Shown in pieces: positions 1 through 8,570 of a stretch of 38,512 bases of DNA. Every line of letters begins with the position of its first letter. Position 1 is the first letter of the stretch. Origin of the DNA: Nitrosomonas sp. (lineage in GTDB: Bacteria; Pseudomonadota; Gammaproteobacteria; Burkholderiales; Nitrosomonadaceae). The notes below the pieces were generated by a model. The model did not search any database and was not told the DNA's origin. It saw only the letters and a program-made list of their open reading frames with translations. The stretch is from contig NZ_JAIEMO010000002.1 of the NCBI RefSeq assembly GCF_019752095.1, forward strand, positions 1 to 38,512, read 5' to 3'. Made by a program: the position numbers and the translations under genes.

Positions 1-566
1 GCATTCGGATCGCCTTTCGGTTCAGGAATTTTAGCGATCAAAGCTTCTAAAACATCTTCTACACCTTCTCCTGTTTTTGCACTAATTTTAATCGCATCTT
101 GTGCATCAATTCCTATTACTTCTTCAATGTTGCTGATGACACGTATCGGATCTGAAGCCGGGAGATCAATTTTGTTTAAAACCGGAATAACCTCAACACC
201 TTGCTCGATCGCTGTATAACAATTCGCGACAGTTTGCGCTTCAACACCCTGTGAAGCATCAACTACCAAAAGTGCACCTTCACAGGCGGCTAAAGAACGC
301 GAAACTTCATAAGAAAAGTCAACATGCCCTGGTGTATCAATTAAATTCAATAAGTATGTTTCACCATTCCTTGCTTTGTAGCGTAAAGCTGCTGTTTGGG
401 CTTTGATAGTAATGCCTCTTTCACGCTCCAGATCCATAGAATCTAATACTTGTGCTTCCATTTCTCGGTCGGATAAACCACCGCACAGATGAATAATACG
501 ATCCGCTAGCGTTGATTTGCCGTGATCAATATGAGCGATGATGGAGAAATTACGGATATGCTGCAT
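1..566 (-). CDS. lepA: Elongation factor 4 (LepA), N-terminal part, cut by window edge
   Basis: This is the first 188 residues of the ribosome back-translocating GTPase LepA (EF4), which acts on stalled ribosomes in the cytoplasm. The translation opens [19 protein letters not shown], which holds the P-loop (G1). It continues with the RGIT switch I region, DTPGH (G3) and NKID (G4), all in family order. The start is the ATG at 564-566, where LepA proteins normally begin. The rest of the gene runs off the left edge. It is the most downstream gene seen in a minus-strand run rpoE-rseA-rseB-mucD-grx-lepA, an arrangement common in betaproteobacteria. No frameshift or stop is seen in the visible part. 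Confidence 0.97.
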   Translation of the reverse strand, partial: MQHIRNFSIIAHIDHGKSTLADRIIHLCGGLSDREMEAQVLDSMDLERERGITIKAQTAALRYKARNGETYLLNLIDTPGHVDFSYEVSRSLAACEGALLVVDASQGVEAQTVANCYTAIEQGVEVIPVLNKIDLPASDPIRVISNIEEVIGIDAQDAIKISAKTGEGVEDVLEALIAKIPEPKGDPN

Positions 567-663
567 CAGATATAAAATATAAAGAGTATATTTCCAGCAA
601 TCTTAAAAATCACGCAGCCAGGCTGGAAACAGAAATATTATTGGCCATTAAAGAGGCAGCATT

Positions 664-957
664 CTAACGAAATTTACCAAGATAATCATCTAAAGCTGCC
701 AAATCGAGAAAATAATGGCAAATCTCCTGATTGGTCAGCGGCGACATCAACACTGGAATTCTCTCTCCATAACGTTTAGCCAGTTCTGGATCGGAATCAA
801 TATCAACAACCTTGAAATCAAATGATACTTGCTGCTGCAAACGCTGCAGAGCAAGCATCATATCTTGGCAAAGATGGCAGTCTTCACGGCCATAGATGAT
901 CAGTTCTCGTATTTGATCGGAAGGAAATGGATAAAGCTCAATTTTCTTTATCATCAT
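664..957 (-). CDS. Glutaredoxin-like thioredoxin-fold protein (CxxC)
   Basis: A 97-residue protein of the glutaredoxin-like (DUF836) family. A beta strand (LIIYGREDCHLCQDM) carries a CHLC redox motif near residues 27-30, followed by a helix, a KVVDIDSDPEL strand, and the cis-proline-type IPVLM segment near residue 68. This is the complete minimal thioredoxin fold without a signal peptide, so it is cytoplasmic. It starts inside the end of the mucD gene (20-bp overlap), which suggests translational coupling. It lies 97 bp upstream of lepA in the same direction. Proteins of this type are found between mucD and lepA in many betaproteobacteria; the substrate is not known to me. The start could also be the second Met. 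Confidence 0.85.
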   Translation of the reverse strand: MMIKKIELYPFPSDQIRELIIYGREDCHLCQDMMLALQRLQQQVSFDFKVVDIDSDPELAKRYGERIPVLMSPLTNQEICHYFLDLAALDDYLGKFR

Positions 958-2353
958 CGGAGAGTTTCATTGTAATGAAAGTTGTGATATCTCCCCGTTT
1001 CACAAGTAAAGCAATATTTTTTCCACTCTTAACTTGATTAAGCAGTCCATTAAATTGCACAACGCTTTTTACATCTTTACTGTTAAATCCAAGGATAATA
1101 TCGCCAATGCGAATTCCTGAACTACTGGCAATGCCAGGTTGAATGTCTTCTACCAGTAAGCCATTGGCAATCTCCAGCTGTTTCTTCTGCTCATCAGTAA
1201 TCTCACTTAATGCCAACCCAAGACGATTTGTGGTATCCGGTTTTTTACTCTGCTTGAGTTTTCTATTTTCTGACGTCTCATCAGAAGGCGTTTCTCCAAC
1301 TTCGACCTTAACGGTCTTTAACGTACCATCCCGCCAAACTTGAATTGTTGCTTTTGATCCTGGTTTGGTATTGCCAACTATACGGGGTAAATCTGAAGAT
1401 GTTAAAACTTCCTTATCATCAAACTTCAGAATAATATCGCGTGCTTGAACCCCCGCTTTTTCCGCAGGACCCTCTTTCTCAATCGAAACAACTAATGCTC
1501 CTTTACTATCCGTCAATCCAAAAGAATCAGCCAGTTCTTTGGTTACCTCTTGAATCATAACGCCAATTCTTCCTCGACTTACTTTGCCGCTAATCTTTAG
1601 CTGATCAGCAATTTCAGTGGCAACATTGATCGGTATGGCAAAAGACAACCCCATGAATCCGCCCGTACGGCTATAAATTTGAGAATTAATACCGACGACT
1701 TCTCCTTTCATGTTAAACAAAGGCCCACCTGAATTTCCTGGATTAATTGCGACATCCGTCTGTATAAATGGGACATAATTTTCCTGTGCCAAAGAACGCC
1801 CTTTAGCACTCACAATGCCTGCAGTGACACTATGTTCAAAACCGAATGGAGAGCCGATCGCAATCACCCATTCACCTACTTTAAGATTTTCTGGATCCCC
1901 TTGTGTGACTTCAGGCAAATCAGTGGCATTGATTTTAATTAACGCGATATCGGTTTTACGATCGGTACCAATAATTTCAGCGACAAATTCTCGTTTATCA
2001 TTCAGCTTCACTGTTATCTCATCGGCGGTTTCAACCACATGCGCATTTGTCAGAATATAGCCATCAGAACTAATAATAAAGCCCGATCCTAGTGATTTAG
2101 GTTCGGATTTTCTTGGCCCGGGGAAAGGTTGAATATGCCTTTTAAAAAAATCATAAAATGGTGAGTTTTCTGGAATTCCTGGTATTTCAGGAATTATCTG
2201 GTTATTCATCATATTCGAACTTTGCACAGCACTGATATTCACTACTGCAACACCATGTTTTTCAACTAATCCGGTAAAATTCGGTAGTGTGGTAGCTTGA
2301 GCAAAGTTTACCGATAAAAATAAAACAAAAGGAACTATCATTAATTGAAACAT
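938..2353 (-). CDS. mucD: Periplasmic serine protease MucD/DegP (HtrA family)
   Basis: An HtrA-family protease-chaperone that degrades misfolded periplasmic proteins and, in the sigma-E system, feeds back on envelope stress signalling. The chosen start (ATG at 2351-2353) gives 471 residues opening with a signal peptide (MFQLMIVPFVLFLSVNFAQA). Further upstream in-frame codons would put 17 charged residues before it. The trypsin-like domain has the His motif TNAHVV, the Asp in RKTDIALIKI, and the Ser motif GNSGGPL. Two PDZ domains follow (GRIGVMIQEV... and RLGLALSEI...), giving the normal family length. It follows rseB after about 200 bp and overlaps the glutaredoxin-like gene by 20 bp. Whether to call it mucD or degP is a naming choice based on operon position. 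Confidence 0.95.
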   Translation of the reverse strand: MFQLMIVPFVLFLSVNFAQATTLPNFTGLVEKHGVAVVNISAVQSSNMMNNQIIPEIPGIPENSPFYDFFKRHIQPFPGPRKSEPKSLGSGFIISSDGYILTNAHVVETADEITVKLNDKREFVAEIIGTDRKTDIALIKINATDLPEVTQGDPENLKVGEWVIAIGSPFGFEHSVTAGIVSAKGRSLAQENYVPFIQTDVAINPGNSGGPLFNMKGEVVGINSQIYSRTGGFMGLSFAIPINVATEIADQLKISGKVSRGRIGVMIQEVTKELADSFGLTDSKGALVVSIEKEGPAEKAGVQARDIILKFDDKEVLTSSDLPRIVGNTKPGSKATIQVWRDGTLKTVKVEVGETPSDETSENRKLKQSKKPDTTNRLGLALSEITDEQKKQLEIANGLLVEDIQPGIASSSGIRIGDIILGFNSKDVKSVVQFNGLLNQVKSGKNIALLVKRGDITTFITMKLSDDDKEN

Positions 2354-2554
2354 GCTTCTTATCCTTACTGTACGCTTATATAATAAATAAATGCATATAT
2401 GCATGACTAACGATCAAAATTTTGCGGAGTAATCGCTATTCAGATTTAAGCCATGAATTTAAATAGTGATTATATGAATAATAAAATAATTTCTCATCTA
2501 TTGCTGCCATATTTCTGAAAAGAAAAAGTACAATAGGCTCCAACCAGTAATAAC

Positions 2555-3547
2555 TTAATTAAGCTTAATAACAGAGTCGCCTATTAGTTTAATGGTTTCC
2601 AATGGCGCTTCACCTACTGTAGTTATTTGATTGCCCTCCAGCACGCGCACATAGATATTGATAGCACCGCGCCCCGTAAAGAAACCCGACACAGGCGTTG
2701 GCACATCATCTGCAATAGGCTCAATAAAAACAGATACGGTTGCAAGCCCGTCAGATAGGGCAATATGATCCACAAACACAGGCTTCTCAGTCAGATTACG
2801 CTTCATTTCAATTAATTTTCTAAAACCTGGTGGCAAATTATTAACCTGCCATTTTAATTCACCTTGGTTGATGACAGAAGTCAATAAATTAGTTACTTTC
2901 CATTCATTTTTATTTTGAGTCATGAATGAACTAGGTTTCAATAAATCGGGTTGAATTTCTCCGTCAATCTCCAGTTGTGCAAATGCAAACTGTTCAATAA
3001 TCTCGTCACCATCCGTGATAGCATTTTTTAAGAGTAGACCTGTTCTGACATCTATCCAGAATTGATAACCATAACGTAATGAATCTCTTGGTATCAAAGA
3101 AATAACCTGACACTCATGATCAATTATGCGCTCACGATTGACTTCTTTGATGTAATAATTCTCATCAAGATTACCAAACGGTTGCGGAAGAATGTCGGGG
3201 AAGAATTTACGAAACCAACGTTTCTCAGTGTATATTCTTTTGCTTTCTGGCAGATAACATTTCATTTCATCGTTAGTGCGAAAAACTATTCGTGGCGGCC
3301 CATCCAAAACTTCAATCCTTTCATGTTCACCCGCGTGATCAGTCTTATGAACGATGCGTGAGGCTTCTATGTGATTATCTGCATAATAAATGAATGTTCC
3401 GGAATAGTTATGCCGACGAGGAGCTTCGGCCATTTTTTTCAACCAATCAAGTGCGCCTTCAGACGAACTGGGTAACTCCTGCGCAACTGCAACTTGAAAA
3501 CCAAATACTAAAAAACATAACAACGAAATAATACTGCGACTAATCAT
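2555..3547 (-). CDS. rseB: Sigma-E regulatory protein RseB/MucB
   Basis: The periplasmic RseB/MucB protein binds the anti-sigma factor and shields it from proteolysis until lipid or lipoprotein signals displace it. The 330-residue product starts with a signal peptide (MISRSIISLLCFLVFGFQVAVA). It has the typical MucB opening, with ALDWLKKMAEAPRRHNYSGTFIY near residues 32-54, then the lipoprotein-localisation-like N-terminal domain and a C-terminal domain ending near GEAPLETIKLIGDSV. Its ATG overlaps the rseA stop in an ATGA tetranucleotide, indicating translational coupling. Length and order are as expected for a proteobacterial rpoE operon. Confidence 0.93.
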   Translation of the reverse strand: MISRSIISLLCFLVFGFQVAVAQELPSSSEGALDWLKKMAEAPRRHNYSGTFIYYADNHIEASRIVHKTDHAGEHERIEVLDGPPRIVFRTNDEMKCYLPESKRIYTEKRWFRKFFPDILPQPFGNLDENYYIKEVNRERIIDHECQVISLIPRDSLRYGYQFWIDVRTGLLLKNAITDGDEIIEQFAFAQLEIDGEIQPDLLKPSSFMTQNKNEWKVTNLLTSVINQGELKWQVNNLPPGFRKLIEMKRNLTEKPVFVDHIALSDGLATVSVFIEPIADDVPTPVSGFFTGRGAINIYVRVLEGNQITTVGEAPLETIKLIGDSVIKLN

Positions 3548-4101
3548 CTACTATATCTTTCGTGATATTCAACGTTATGAATATTGCCTGCTTGTCCGCG
3601 CATTGTAATTCCCGGAGAGAATTCTCTATGCACGAACAAATAATCATTGATTTCAACTGGCGGATGTGAGTAATTATGAATTATATGCGGCGATGAAACC
3701 ATAACGGGCGCAATTTTCAAGTTATTTTCCTGATTCGATTGCTCAGCAATCGTTATTTGCTGCGGCTTATATAAATTATTCATAATTAGCCCCGCAGAAA
3801 TCATTACAACAACAGAAGCAGCCACTGCAAACGAAAATACTTTATGCTTCTGTTTTCTGATTGCGCTTGTTACGCTGATTACATTGGGGAAAAGTACTGT
3901 AGGTTCGGATATTAATTTTTGACTGACACTGGAGGAGATATTTATGGATAACTGGGATGACTTTCGGAGCGTATCGCCAATCAAATGATAAGTTTTCCAT
4001 TCCTCATGTAAGTCATCATTTTTTCTGATGGCTTCAATGACATTGGTAACATCCTGTTGATCAAGTTCACCATCCATCAATGCAGATACTTTACTTTTCA
4101 C
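3544..4101 (-). CDS. rseA: Anti-sigma-E factor RseA/MucA
   Basis: An inner-membrane anti-sigma factor that holds RpoE at the membrane until regulated proteolysis. The 185-residue product has the cytoplasmic RseA N-terminal domain (KVSALMDGELDQQDV..., with HEEWKTYHLIGDTLR near residues 32-46). A single membrane helix follows (VFSFAVAASVVVMISAGLIM, roughly residues 91-110), then a periplasmic tail. The start codon is GTG at 4099-4101, directly after the rpoE TAA. I see no in-frame ATG nearby, so GTG is the best start. The gene overlaps rseB by 4 bp. The three genes rpoE, rseA and rseB form a tightly coupled unit. Confidence 0.93.
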   Translation of the reverse strand: MKSKVSALMDGELDQQDVTNVIEAIRKNDDLHEEWKTYHLIGDTLRKSSQLSINISSSVSQKLISEPTVLFPNVISVTSAIRKQKHKVFSFAVAASVVVMISAGLIMNNLYKPQQITIAEQSNQENNLKIAPVMVSSPHIIHNYSHPPVEINDYLFVHREFSPGITMRGQAGNIHNVEYHERYSR

Positions 4102-4102
4102 A

Positions 4103-4702
4103 TTACCACCTCTTATCTTTACTTGTCCCTAACAAAGGGCGTAATTGTTCTGAAATCGCTTCACGCGCACGAAATATTCGTGAACGTACAGTCCCGATAG
4201 GACAATTCATAATATTGGCAATTTCTTCATAACTAAGCCCATCAATTTCTCTTAATACGATTGCCGTACGTAACTCTTCCGGCAATGAATCTAATGTCTT
4301 ATTCACCGTTTGAGCAATTTCCTGACTCATCAGTTCACTCTCAGGCGTATTCATTTCCTTCAGTAGCCCACTATCCTCAAAGTCTTCGGCATCTTGGTTA
4401 TCATAACCTTGCAAGGTTGGCAATTTCCGCCCTTGAGATACCAAAAAATTTTTCGCAGTATTAATGCCAATGCGATATAGCCACGTATAGAAAGCACTAT
4501 CTCCACGAAACGATGGTAACGCCCGATATGCTTTAATAAAAGCTTCCTGCGTAACATCCTCAACTTCAGCGGAATCGCGTATAAATTGTGACAATAAACG
4601 AGCCAGCTTGCGTTGATACTTAATGACTAGTAGATCAAATGCATGCTTATCTCCGCCTTGAACTCGTTCTACTAATTGTTGATCGATCTCCCGATCACTC
4701 AT
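4103..4702 (-). CDS. rpoE: RNA polymerase sigma-E factor (ECF, RpoE/AlgU)
   Basis: An extracytoplasmic-function sigma factor of 199 residues. Region 2 is clear (FDLLVIKYQRKLARLLSQFI..., DVTQEAFIKAYRALPSFRGDSAFYTWLYRIG, residues ~22-95). Region 4 is a helix-turn-helix (LPEELRTAIVLREIDGLSYEEIANIMNCPIGTVRSRIFRAREAI, ~140-185). The sequence closely follows the E. coli RpoE / Pseudomonas AlgU type, and the next genes (rseA, rseB, mucD) confirm the assignment. It directs envelope-stress transcription and usually activates its own promoter; a weak candidate is listed at 4839-4869. It is divergent from nadB across a 277-bp spacer, the same neighbour as in gamma- and betaproteobacteria. Confidence 0.97.
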   Translation of the reverse strand: MSDREIDQQLVERVQGGDKHAFDLLVIKYQRKLARLLSQFIRDSAEVEDVTQEAFIKAYRALPSFRGDSAFYTWLYRIGINTAKNFLVSQGRKLPTLQGYDNQDAEDFEDSGLLKEMNTPESELMSQEIAQTVNKTLDSLPEELRTAIVLREIDGLSYEEIANIMNCPIGTVRSRIFRAREAISEQLRPLLGTSKDKRW

Positions 4703-4838
4703 ACAACTTGATCCCTGAGCATATTGAATGAATTGTTACCCTTATTCTTGTTCCATTATAGATACCATAATGACACAAATGAACAAGTATACCTATCCAA
4801 ATGAATCTCGGGAACTATGTAATTCTATGCCTATCGTG

Positions 4839-4869
4839 TTAATGACACTTAACCCTACTGATTAGTTCA
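4839..4869 (-). promoter_or_regulatory. Candidate sigma-E-type promoter upstream of rpoE
   Basis: Read on the minus strand, TGAACTA (4869-4863) is followed after 17 bp by TCATTA (4845-4840). This resembles the known sigma-E pattern GAACTT-N16/17-TCTRA, imperfectly. It lies about 140 bp upstream of the rpoE ATG, in the spacer shared with nadB. Autoregulation of rpoE operons is established in related bacteria; assigning it to this site is inference. A GGAAC on the minus strand near 4750 is an alternative. Confidence 0.3.
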
Positions 4870-4979
4870 CTATTTAAATAGTGCATAATCAATGAAACCA
4901 AACTAAATGTATCCAGGTTAAGGCATTCTGAGTCTGTTATTATTCAACCTACTAATCATAATAAACAAAGACTCATTTA

Positions 4980-6575
4980 ATGACTAACAACAACTACGAT
5001 ACGCTCATTCTCGGTAGCGGATTAGCCGGATTTTCACTGGCGCTGCACTTAGCACAATACAAGAAAATTTGTATTGTGACTAAACAAGCCTCCGAATCAG
5101 GAGCCAGTTCATGGGCACAAGGCGGCATAGCAGCAGCGCTATCAAATGATGACTCTCCATCGCAACACGTCCAAGACACCTTGATTGCCGGAGCCGGTTT
5201 ATGTGATGAAAACATCACAAAATTCATCATCGAGAATGCAACTGATGCGATTCATTGGCTGATCAGTCAAGGTGTGAACTTTACCAGCGACCAAACAAGT
5301 GAAACGGGCTATCATCTGACTCGAGAAGGAGGCCATAGCAGGCGGCGCATCATTCATAGTGGCGACGCCACTGGCAAAGCCGTACAACAAGCCCTAATTC
5401 AAAAAATACGATCGCACCCGAATATTACTGTTTTAGAGCATCATATCGCTATTGATCTAATAACCGATGATAAATTATCCGGTTGCACAAAAAACCGAAA
5501 CAAACAATGTGTTGGCGCATACATTCTTGACAAGAAGAAAGATGAAGTACTAAGCTTTGCGGCACAAAATACCGTACTGGCAACCGGCGGGGCCAGCAAA
5601 GTTTATCTCTACACGACCAACCCCGACACAGCCACCGGTGATGGCATCGCAATGGGCTGGCGGGCGGGCTGTCGAATTGCCAATATGGAATTCATTCAAT
5701 TCCACCCTACCTGTCTCTATCATCCTCACGCAAAATCATTTTTAATCAGCGAAGTCGTTCGTGGCGAAGGTGGTTTATTAAAGCTTCCCAATGGCGAACG
5801 TTTCATGTCATGGCACGATCAACGTGCCGAGCTTGCCCCACGTGATATTGTGGCTCGTGCCATCGACTTTGAAATGAAGAAAAGGGGTTTGGATTGCGTT
5901 TATTTAGATATATCTCATAAGCCTGCCAATTTCTTAAAAGAGCATTTCCCAACCATTTATGCCCGCTGTTTGGAATTGGGTATCGATATTACTAAAGAAC
6001 CGATCCCCGTAGTTCCTGCTGCTCACTATACTTGTGGCGGGGTGATCACCGATAAACATGGCAAAACCGATTTGAACAACCTATACGCCATCGGAGAAAC
6101 CGCACACACCGGATTACATGGCGCCAACCGTTTAGCCAGCAATTCGCTATTGGAATGCCTAGTGTTAGCCCAGGCTGCAGGAAGTGACATCATTAATCAA
6201 CCCACAAATGAATTGCCAAAACTTCCGGATTGGGATGAAAGTCGAGTCACAGACGCTGACGAAGAAGTTGTGATTGCACACAATTGGGATGAATTGCGCC
6301 GTTTTATGTGGAATTATGTCGGCATTGTGCGAACCACCAAACGGCTGCAACGTGCGCAGCACAGAATTGAACTATTACGCGAAGAAATCAATGAGTACTA
6401 CACCAACTTCCGTGTTACCAGCGATCTACTGGAATTACGCAATCTAGTCGATAGCGCCGATTTAATTGTGCAGTGTGCATTGCTGCGTCACGAAAGCCGC
6501 GGATTACACTATAGCAAGGATTATCCCGACACACTGCCACAGACAAAAAACACTGTGCTAAGAAAAGAAAATTAA
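4980..6575 (+). CDS. nadB: L-aspartate oxidase
   Basis: NadB oxidises L-aspartate to iminoaspartate with FAD, the first step of de novo NAD synthesis in the cytoplasm. The 531-residue product has the N-terminal dinucleotide motif (LILGSGLAGFSLALHLA, residues ~7-23) and the family signatures GASSWAQGGIAAAL, TREGGHSRRRI, QFHPT and HGANRLASNSLLECLV. The C-terminal helical domain runs from about residue 430. This length is typical of NadB and shorter than the homologous succinate dehydrogenase flavoproteins. The order rpoE (divergent)-nadB is classic. No weak motif or truncation is seen. Confidence 0.97.
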   Translation: MTNNNYDTLILGSGLAGFSLALHLAQYKKICIVTKQASESGASSWAQGGIAAALSNDDSPSQHVQDTLIAGAGLCDENITKFIIENATDAIHWLISQGVNFTSDQTSETGYHLTREGGHSRRRIIHSGDATGKAVQQALIQKIRSHPNITVLEHHIAIDLITDDKLSGCTKNRNKQCVGAYILDKKKDEVLSFAAQNTVLATGGASKVYLYTTNPDTATGDGIAMGWRAGCRIANMEFIQFHPTCLYHPHAKSFLISEVVRGEGGLLKLPNGERFMSWHDQRAELAPRDIVARAIDFEMKKRGLDCVYLDISHKPANFLKEHFPTIYARCLELGIDITKEPIPVVPAAHYTCGGVITDKHGKTDLNNLYAIGETAHTGLHGANRLASNSLLECLVLAQAAGSDIINQPTNELPKLPDWDESRVTDADEEVVIAHNWDELRRFMWNYVGIVRTTKRLQRAQHRIELLREEINEYYTNFRVTSDLLELRNLVDSADLIVQCALLRHESRGLHYSKDYPDTLPQTKNTVLRKEN

Positions 6576-6691
6576 GTCACTCCCAACAAACACCAAAAAC
6601 GTTAGCCTGAATCAACGTGTACAGTTGTCAGCCTGCAATCACGTGCGTTACACTCATAACCTTCTTAATCACAACATCCCTTCACCGAGCA

Positions 6692-7159
6692 ATGCAAACC
6701 CACTGGAGCAACCCAAGCGTTGTCGAATGGTGCCAATACTTACTCGACAGTTACACACACTGGATCAAGCTGGAACTGATCAAACGCACCGGTACGCCAC
6801 TTCAACAAACCGAGCAATTATTCAATAGTGCGTTTGTCGTGGCATCTCATGGCACGGAAGACGATCCCATATTAAATTACGGCAATCAAGAGGCTCTCAA
6901 TTTATGGATGATGAACTGGCAGCAATTCACACAAACGCCCTCGCGCCTCACAGCCGAACCACCCAACCGTGAAGAACGTTCACGCATGCTAGAACAAGCC
7001 AAAACTCAAGGTTATATTTCCGATTATCGCGGCATAAGAATTTCCAGCACAGGAAAACGTTTTCTGGTTGAGCAAGCCACCATTTGGAATATCCACAGAC
7101 CTGACGGCACAACAATTGGACAAGGCGCTACGTTTTCTAGTTGGAAACACTTGGACTGA
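6692..7159 (+). CDS. MEKHLA-domain protein (PAS-like)
   Basis: A 155-residue protein that I recognise as a MEKHLA-domain protein (PF08670), a PAS-related fold of unknown ligand found in bacteria and plant HD-ZIP proteins. Visible family features are the opening W..YLLDSYTHWIKLEL, FNSAFVVASHGTEDDPILNYGNQEALNLW (residues ~46-74), the EPPNREERSRMLEQA segment, GYISDYRGIRISSTGKRF, and the closing ATIWNIHRPDGTTIGQGATF. I chose the ATG at 6692 because the longer frame needs a GTG at 6617, which adds 25 residues not expected for the family. No clear ribosome binding site supports either start. It sits between nadB and tRNA-Ser, with no obvious operon partner. Confidence 0.75.
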   Translation: MQTHWSNPSVVEWCQYLLDSYTHWIKLELIKRTGTPLQQTEQLFNSAFVVASHGTEDDPILNYGNQEALNLWMMNWQQFTQTPSRLTAEPPNREERSRMLEQAKTQGYISDYRGIRISSTGKRFLVEQATIWNIHRPDGTTIGQGATFSSWKHLD

Positions 7160-7249
7160 ATTCAATTTTTTCAAACCTATTCAGCGTAAAACAAATTTGC
7201 CCGAAACCACGAACTGGTTTATTCTTTGCCCCCTGCTTATCAGTAGCCT

Positions 7250-7340
7250 GGAGAAGTGGCCGAGTGGCTTAAGGCGCACGCTTGGAAAGCGTGTGTACGG
7301 TAATTCCGTACCGCGGGTTCGAATCCCGCCTTCTCCGCCA
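7250..7340 (+). tRNA. tRNA-Ser(GGA)
   Basis: A full class II cloverleaf. The acceptor GGAGAAG (7250-7256) pairs with CTTCTCC (7330-7336), followed by discriminator G and an encoded CCA (7338-7340). The anticodon stem CACGC/GCGTG encloses loop TTGGAAA, giving anticodon GGA (serine, UCC/UCU). A long variable arm (TGTACGGTAATTCCGTACCG region) and the T arm CGGGTTCGAATCCCG complete it. Its 3' end appears again in near-identical form at 8751-8773. Confidence 0.97.
7314..7336 (+). repeat. tRNA-Ser 3'-end segment, one copy of a 23-bp direct repeat (possible attL)
   Basis: The T arm plus 3' acceptor strand of tRNA-Ser (7314-7336) recurs at 8751-8773 with 2 differences in 23 bp. tRNA 3' ends are standard targets of tyrosine-recombinase elements, which duplicate this segment on integration. 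The interpretation as an attachment site is inference, since no integrase remains between the copies. Confidence 0.5.
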
Positions 7341-7480
7341 TTTGCACATCCGCACAAATCCAGAGTTATCCATAAAACATAATCAGAAAGCTATTTTACA
7401 AACTATTCCGCTCCGTAGCAATCCAGAATAATCCGCTAGAAGCCAATTGATGTGTGCTGTCAAAAATGGAGTCCATCGGT

Positions 7481-7753
7481 TTAAGCAACAAGCAAATTTG
7501 CATAGTATCGCTGCGTAAATTGTGCTGGTGACCAATAGCCCAGCCTTTTCTGTCTTCTCTGCCGGTTATAGAATATTTCTATATATTCGGTAATCTCCTG
7601 AATGGCTTGTTGTCGTGTTTTGAATCTTCTATGATGCACCAGCTCGGTTTTAAGTATCCCCCAACTTTCTATCGGCGCGTTATCATAGCAGTCACCTTTG
7701 CGACTCATGGAAGCGATCATGCTAAATCGTTGTATTAAAGATTTAATTTGCAT
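7481..7753 (-). pseudogene. IS3-family transposase OrfB, C-terminal fragment
   Basis: About 90 residues of the end of an IS3-family (OrfB) integrase-type transposase. The segment SMSRKGDCYDNAPIESWGILKTEL and the following HHRRFKTRQQAIQEITEYIEIFYNRQRRQKRLGY are the hallmark region around the last catalytic Glu. Full-length OrfB is close to 280 residues, so more than the first two thirds are missing. The ESWGILK stretch lacks the usual Phe (ESFWGTLK in relatives). No orfA is seen, and the fragment stops abruptly near 7750. The element end may be the TGTGCTGTCAAAAATGGAGTC stretch near 7453. It is an inactive remnant inside the possible tRNA-Ser-bounded segment. Confidence 0.85.
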
Positions 7754-7838
7754 GAACTAACGGGATATCCACCTTGCTACCTTGCTATTATCTACTGGAT
7801 ACATAGTTGGCAGCACCAATCTGAAAGTACCATCTAGT

Positions 7839-8180
7839 TCATAAGTCAAACACGATAATCAAAGCATCTTTGATATTGTTGATATATTGACGTTCAAGCT
7901 GCCCTTGTTTTTTTCCAATACGCGAAATATCAATAACACGCAGTTGCTTAAGATTAATATGGCGATCTTTATCCAGCGCATTTTCTTCTGTAGGTATCAA
8001 ATTTACCGCAAAAGGCCATGATTTATGTTGCGGAAGTAAAGGTGCAACAATTAGTGTTCTTGATTTTACATTAACAAGATCACTTTGAATAATTACACAG
8101 GGTCTCAGCTTTTTTGTTTCTGCACCTTTGGTCGGTTCAAGCTCAACCCAGTAAATGTCTAATTGTTTGAAATCAGTCAT
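7839..8180 (-). CDS. MazF/PemK-family toxin (endoribonuclease)
   Basis: A 113-residue protein of the MazF/PemK (CcdB-fold) family of toxins, most of which cut mRNA. Signature parts are the opening DIYWVELEPTKGAETKKLRPCVIIQ (residues ~8-32), the conserved RP pair, and RTLIVAPLLPQ in the second strand region. Length is normal, and no stop or frameshift breaks it. It begins within the last codons of the antitoxin gene (8-bp overlap), the classic antitoxin-then-toxin order that ensures coupled synthesis. It sits between an IS3 relic and a duplicated tRNA end, so it is probably acquired. Whether it is active cannot be seen from sequence. Confidence 0.88.
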   Translation of the reverse strand: MTDFKQLDIYWVELEPTKGAETKKLRPCVIIQSDLVNVKSRTLIVAPLLPQHKSWPFAVNLIPTEENALDKDRHINLKQLRVIDISRIGKKQGQLERQYINNIKDALIIVFDL

Positions 8181-8415
8181 TAGCTAAGCCATCAGATAAT
8201 GCGCTATCCCATGCCTGCAATTCTTCCTGATAGTTCTTATCTTCTGCCTCTTCCTGATTAGCTTTCAGTAACGCTTCTTTGAGGAATTTTTTACGCTCCT
8301 GCATTAGGAGCTGATTAATATACGCACTGCGATTATCGCCCGCAACGCTATTCAAAAATGCAAAAGTTTCATCTTCAAGAGTAATTGTCGTTCTATGTGT
8401 CATAGCATTTATCAT
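8173..8415 (-). CDS. Ribbon-helix-helix antitoxin partner of MazF-like toxin
   Basis: An 80-residue protein. Its N-terminus (THRTTITLEDETFAFLNSVAGDNRSAYINQLL) looks like a ribbon-helix-helix DNA-binding domain, and its C-terminal half is acidic (QEEAEDKNYQEELQAWDSALSDG), as in MazE-type antitoxins that bind and block the toxin. It overlaps the toxin gene by 8 bp. Two starts are possible: 8415 (MINAMTH) or 8403 (MTHRTT); neither has a strong Shine-Dalgarno. By analogy with other modules the pair is probably autoregulated through this protein. Confidence 0.82.
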   Translation of the reverse strand: MINAMTHRTTITLEDETFAFLNSVAGDNRSAYINQLLMQERKKFLKEALLKANQEEAEDKNYQEELQAWDSALSDGLAND

Positions 8416-8483
8416 ACCGCATAGTATTAATAATGATCATACGAATAAATATGCTAATAGTCCAGCAATCTATTGCGTCAGGG

Positions 8484-8570
8484 TAAGTAATTTTTAATCC
8501 CTAGGAGGTTAATTACTCGTCCCCTGGGGCGTAAGCTGGCTGAAAGTTAGCAGATTTGGGATCTGCAGTT
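8484..8570 (+). ncRNA. Cluster of small hairpins before a terminator (candidate structured RNA)
   Basis: A row of inverted repeats precedes a strong terminator. GTAATT (around 8487-8492) pairs with AATTAC (8511-8516) around a CCTAGG core. GCTGGC (8535-8540) pairs with GTTAGC (8546-8551) using G-U pairs. GCAGA (8550-8554) pairs with TCTGC (8562-8566). The second and third hairpins share two bases, so they would compete. No open reading frame covers the stretch. It could be a small RNA or attenuator, or simply the edge of a mobile element. Strand is uncertain; plus is listed because the terminator follows in that direction. Confidence 0.25.

Noticed and set aside
6617..6691. GTG start giving a hydrophobic N-terminus (VTLITFLITTSL) to the MEKHLA protein
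   Set aside because: It looks a little like a signal peptide, but MEKHLA proteins are normally about 150-160 residues and cytoplasmic, and no ribosome binding site favours the GTG.
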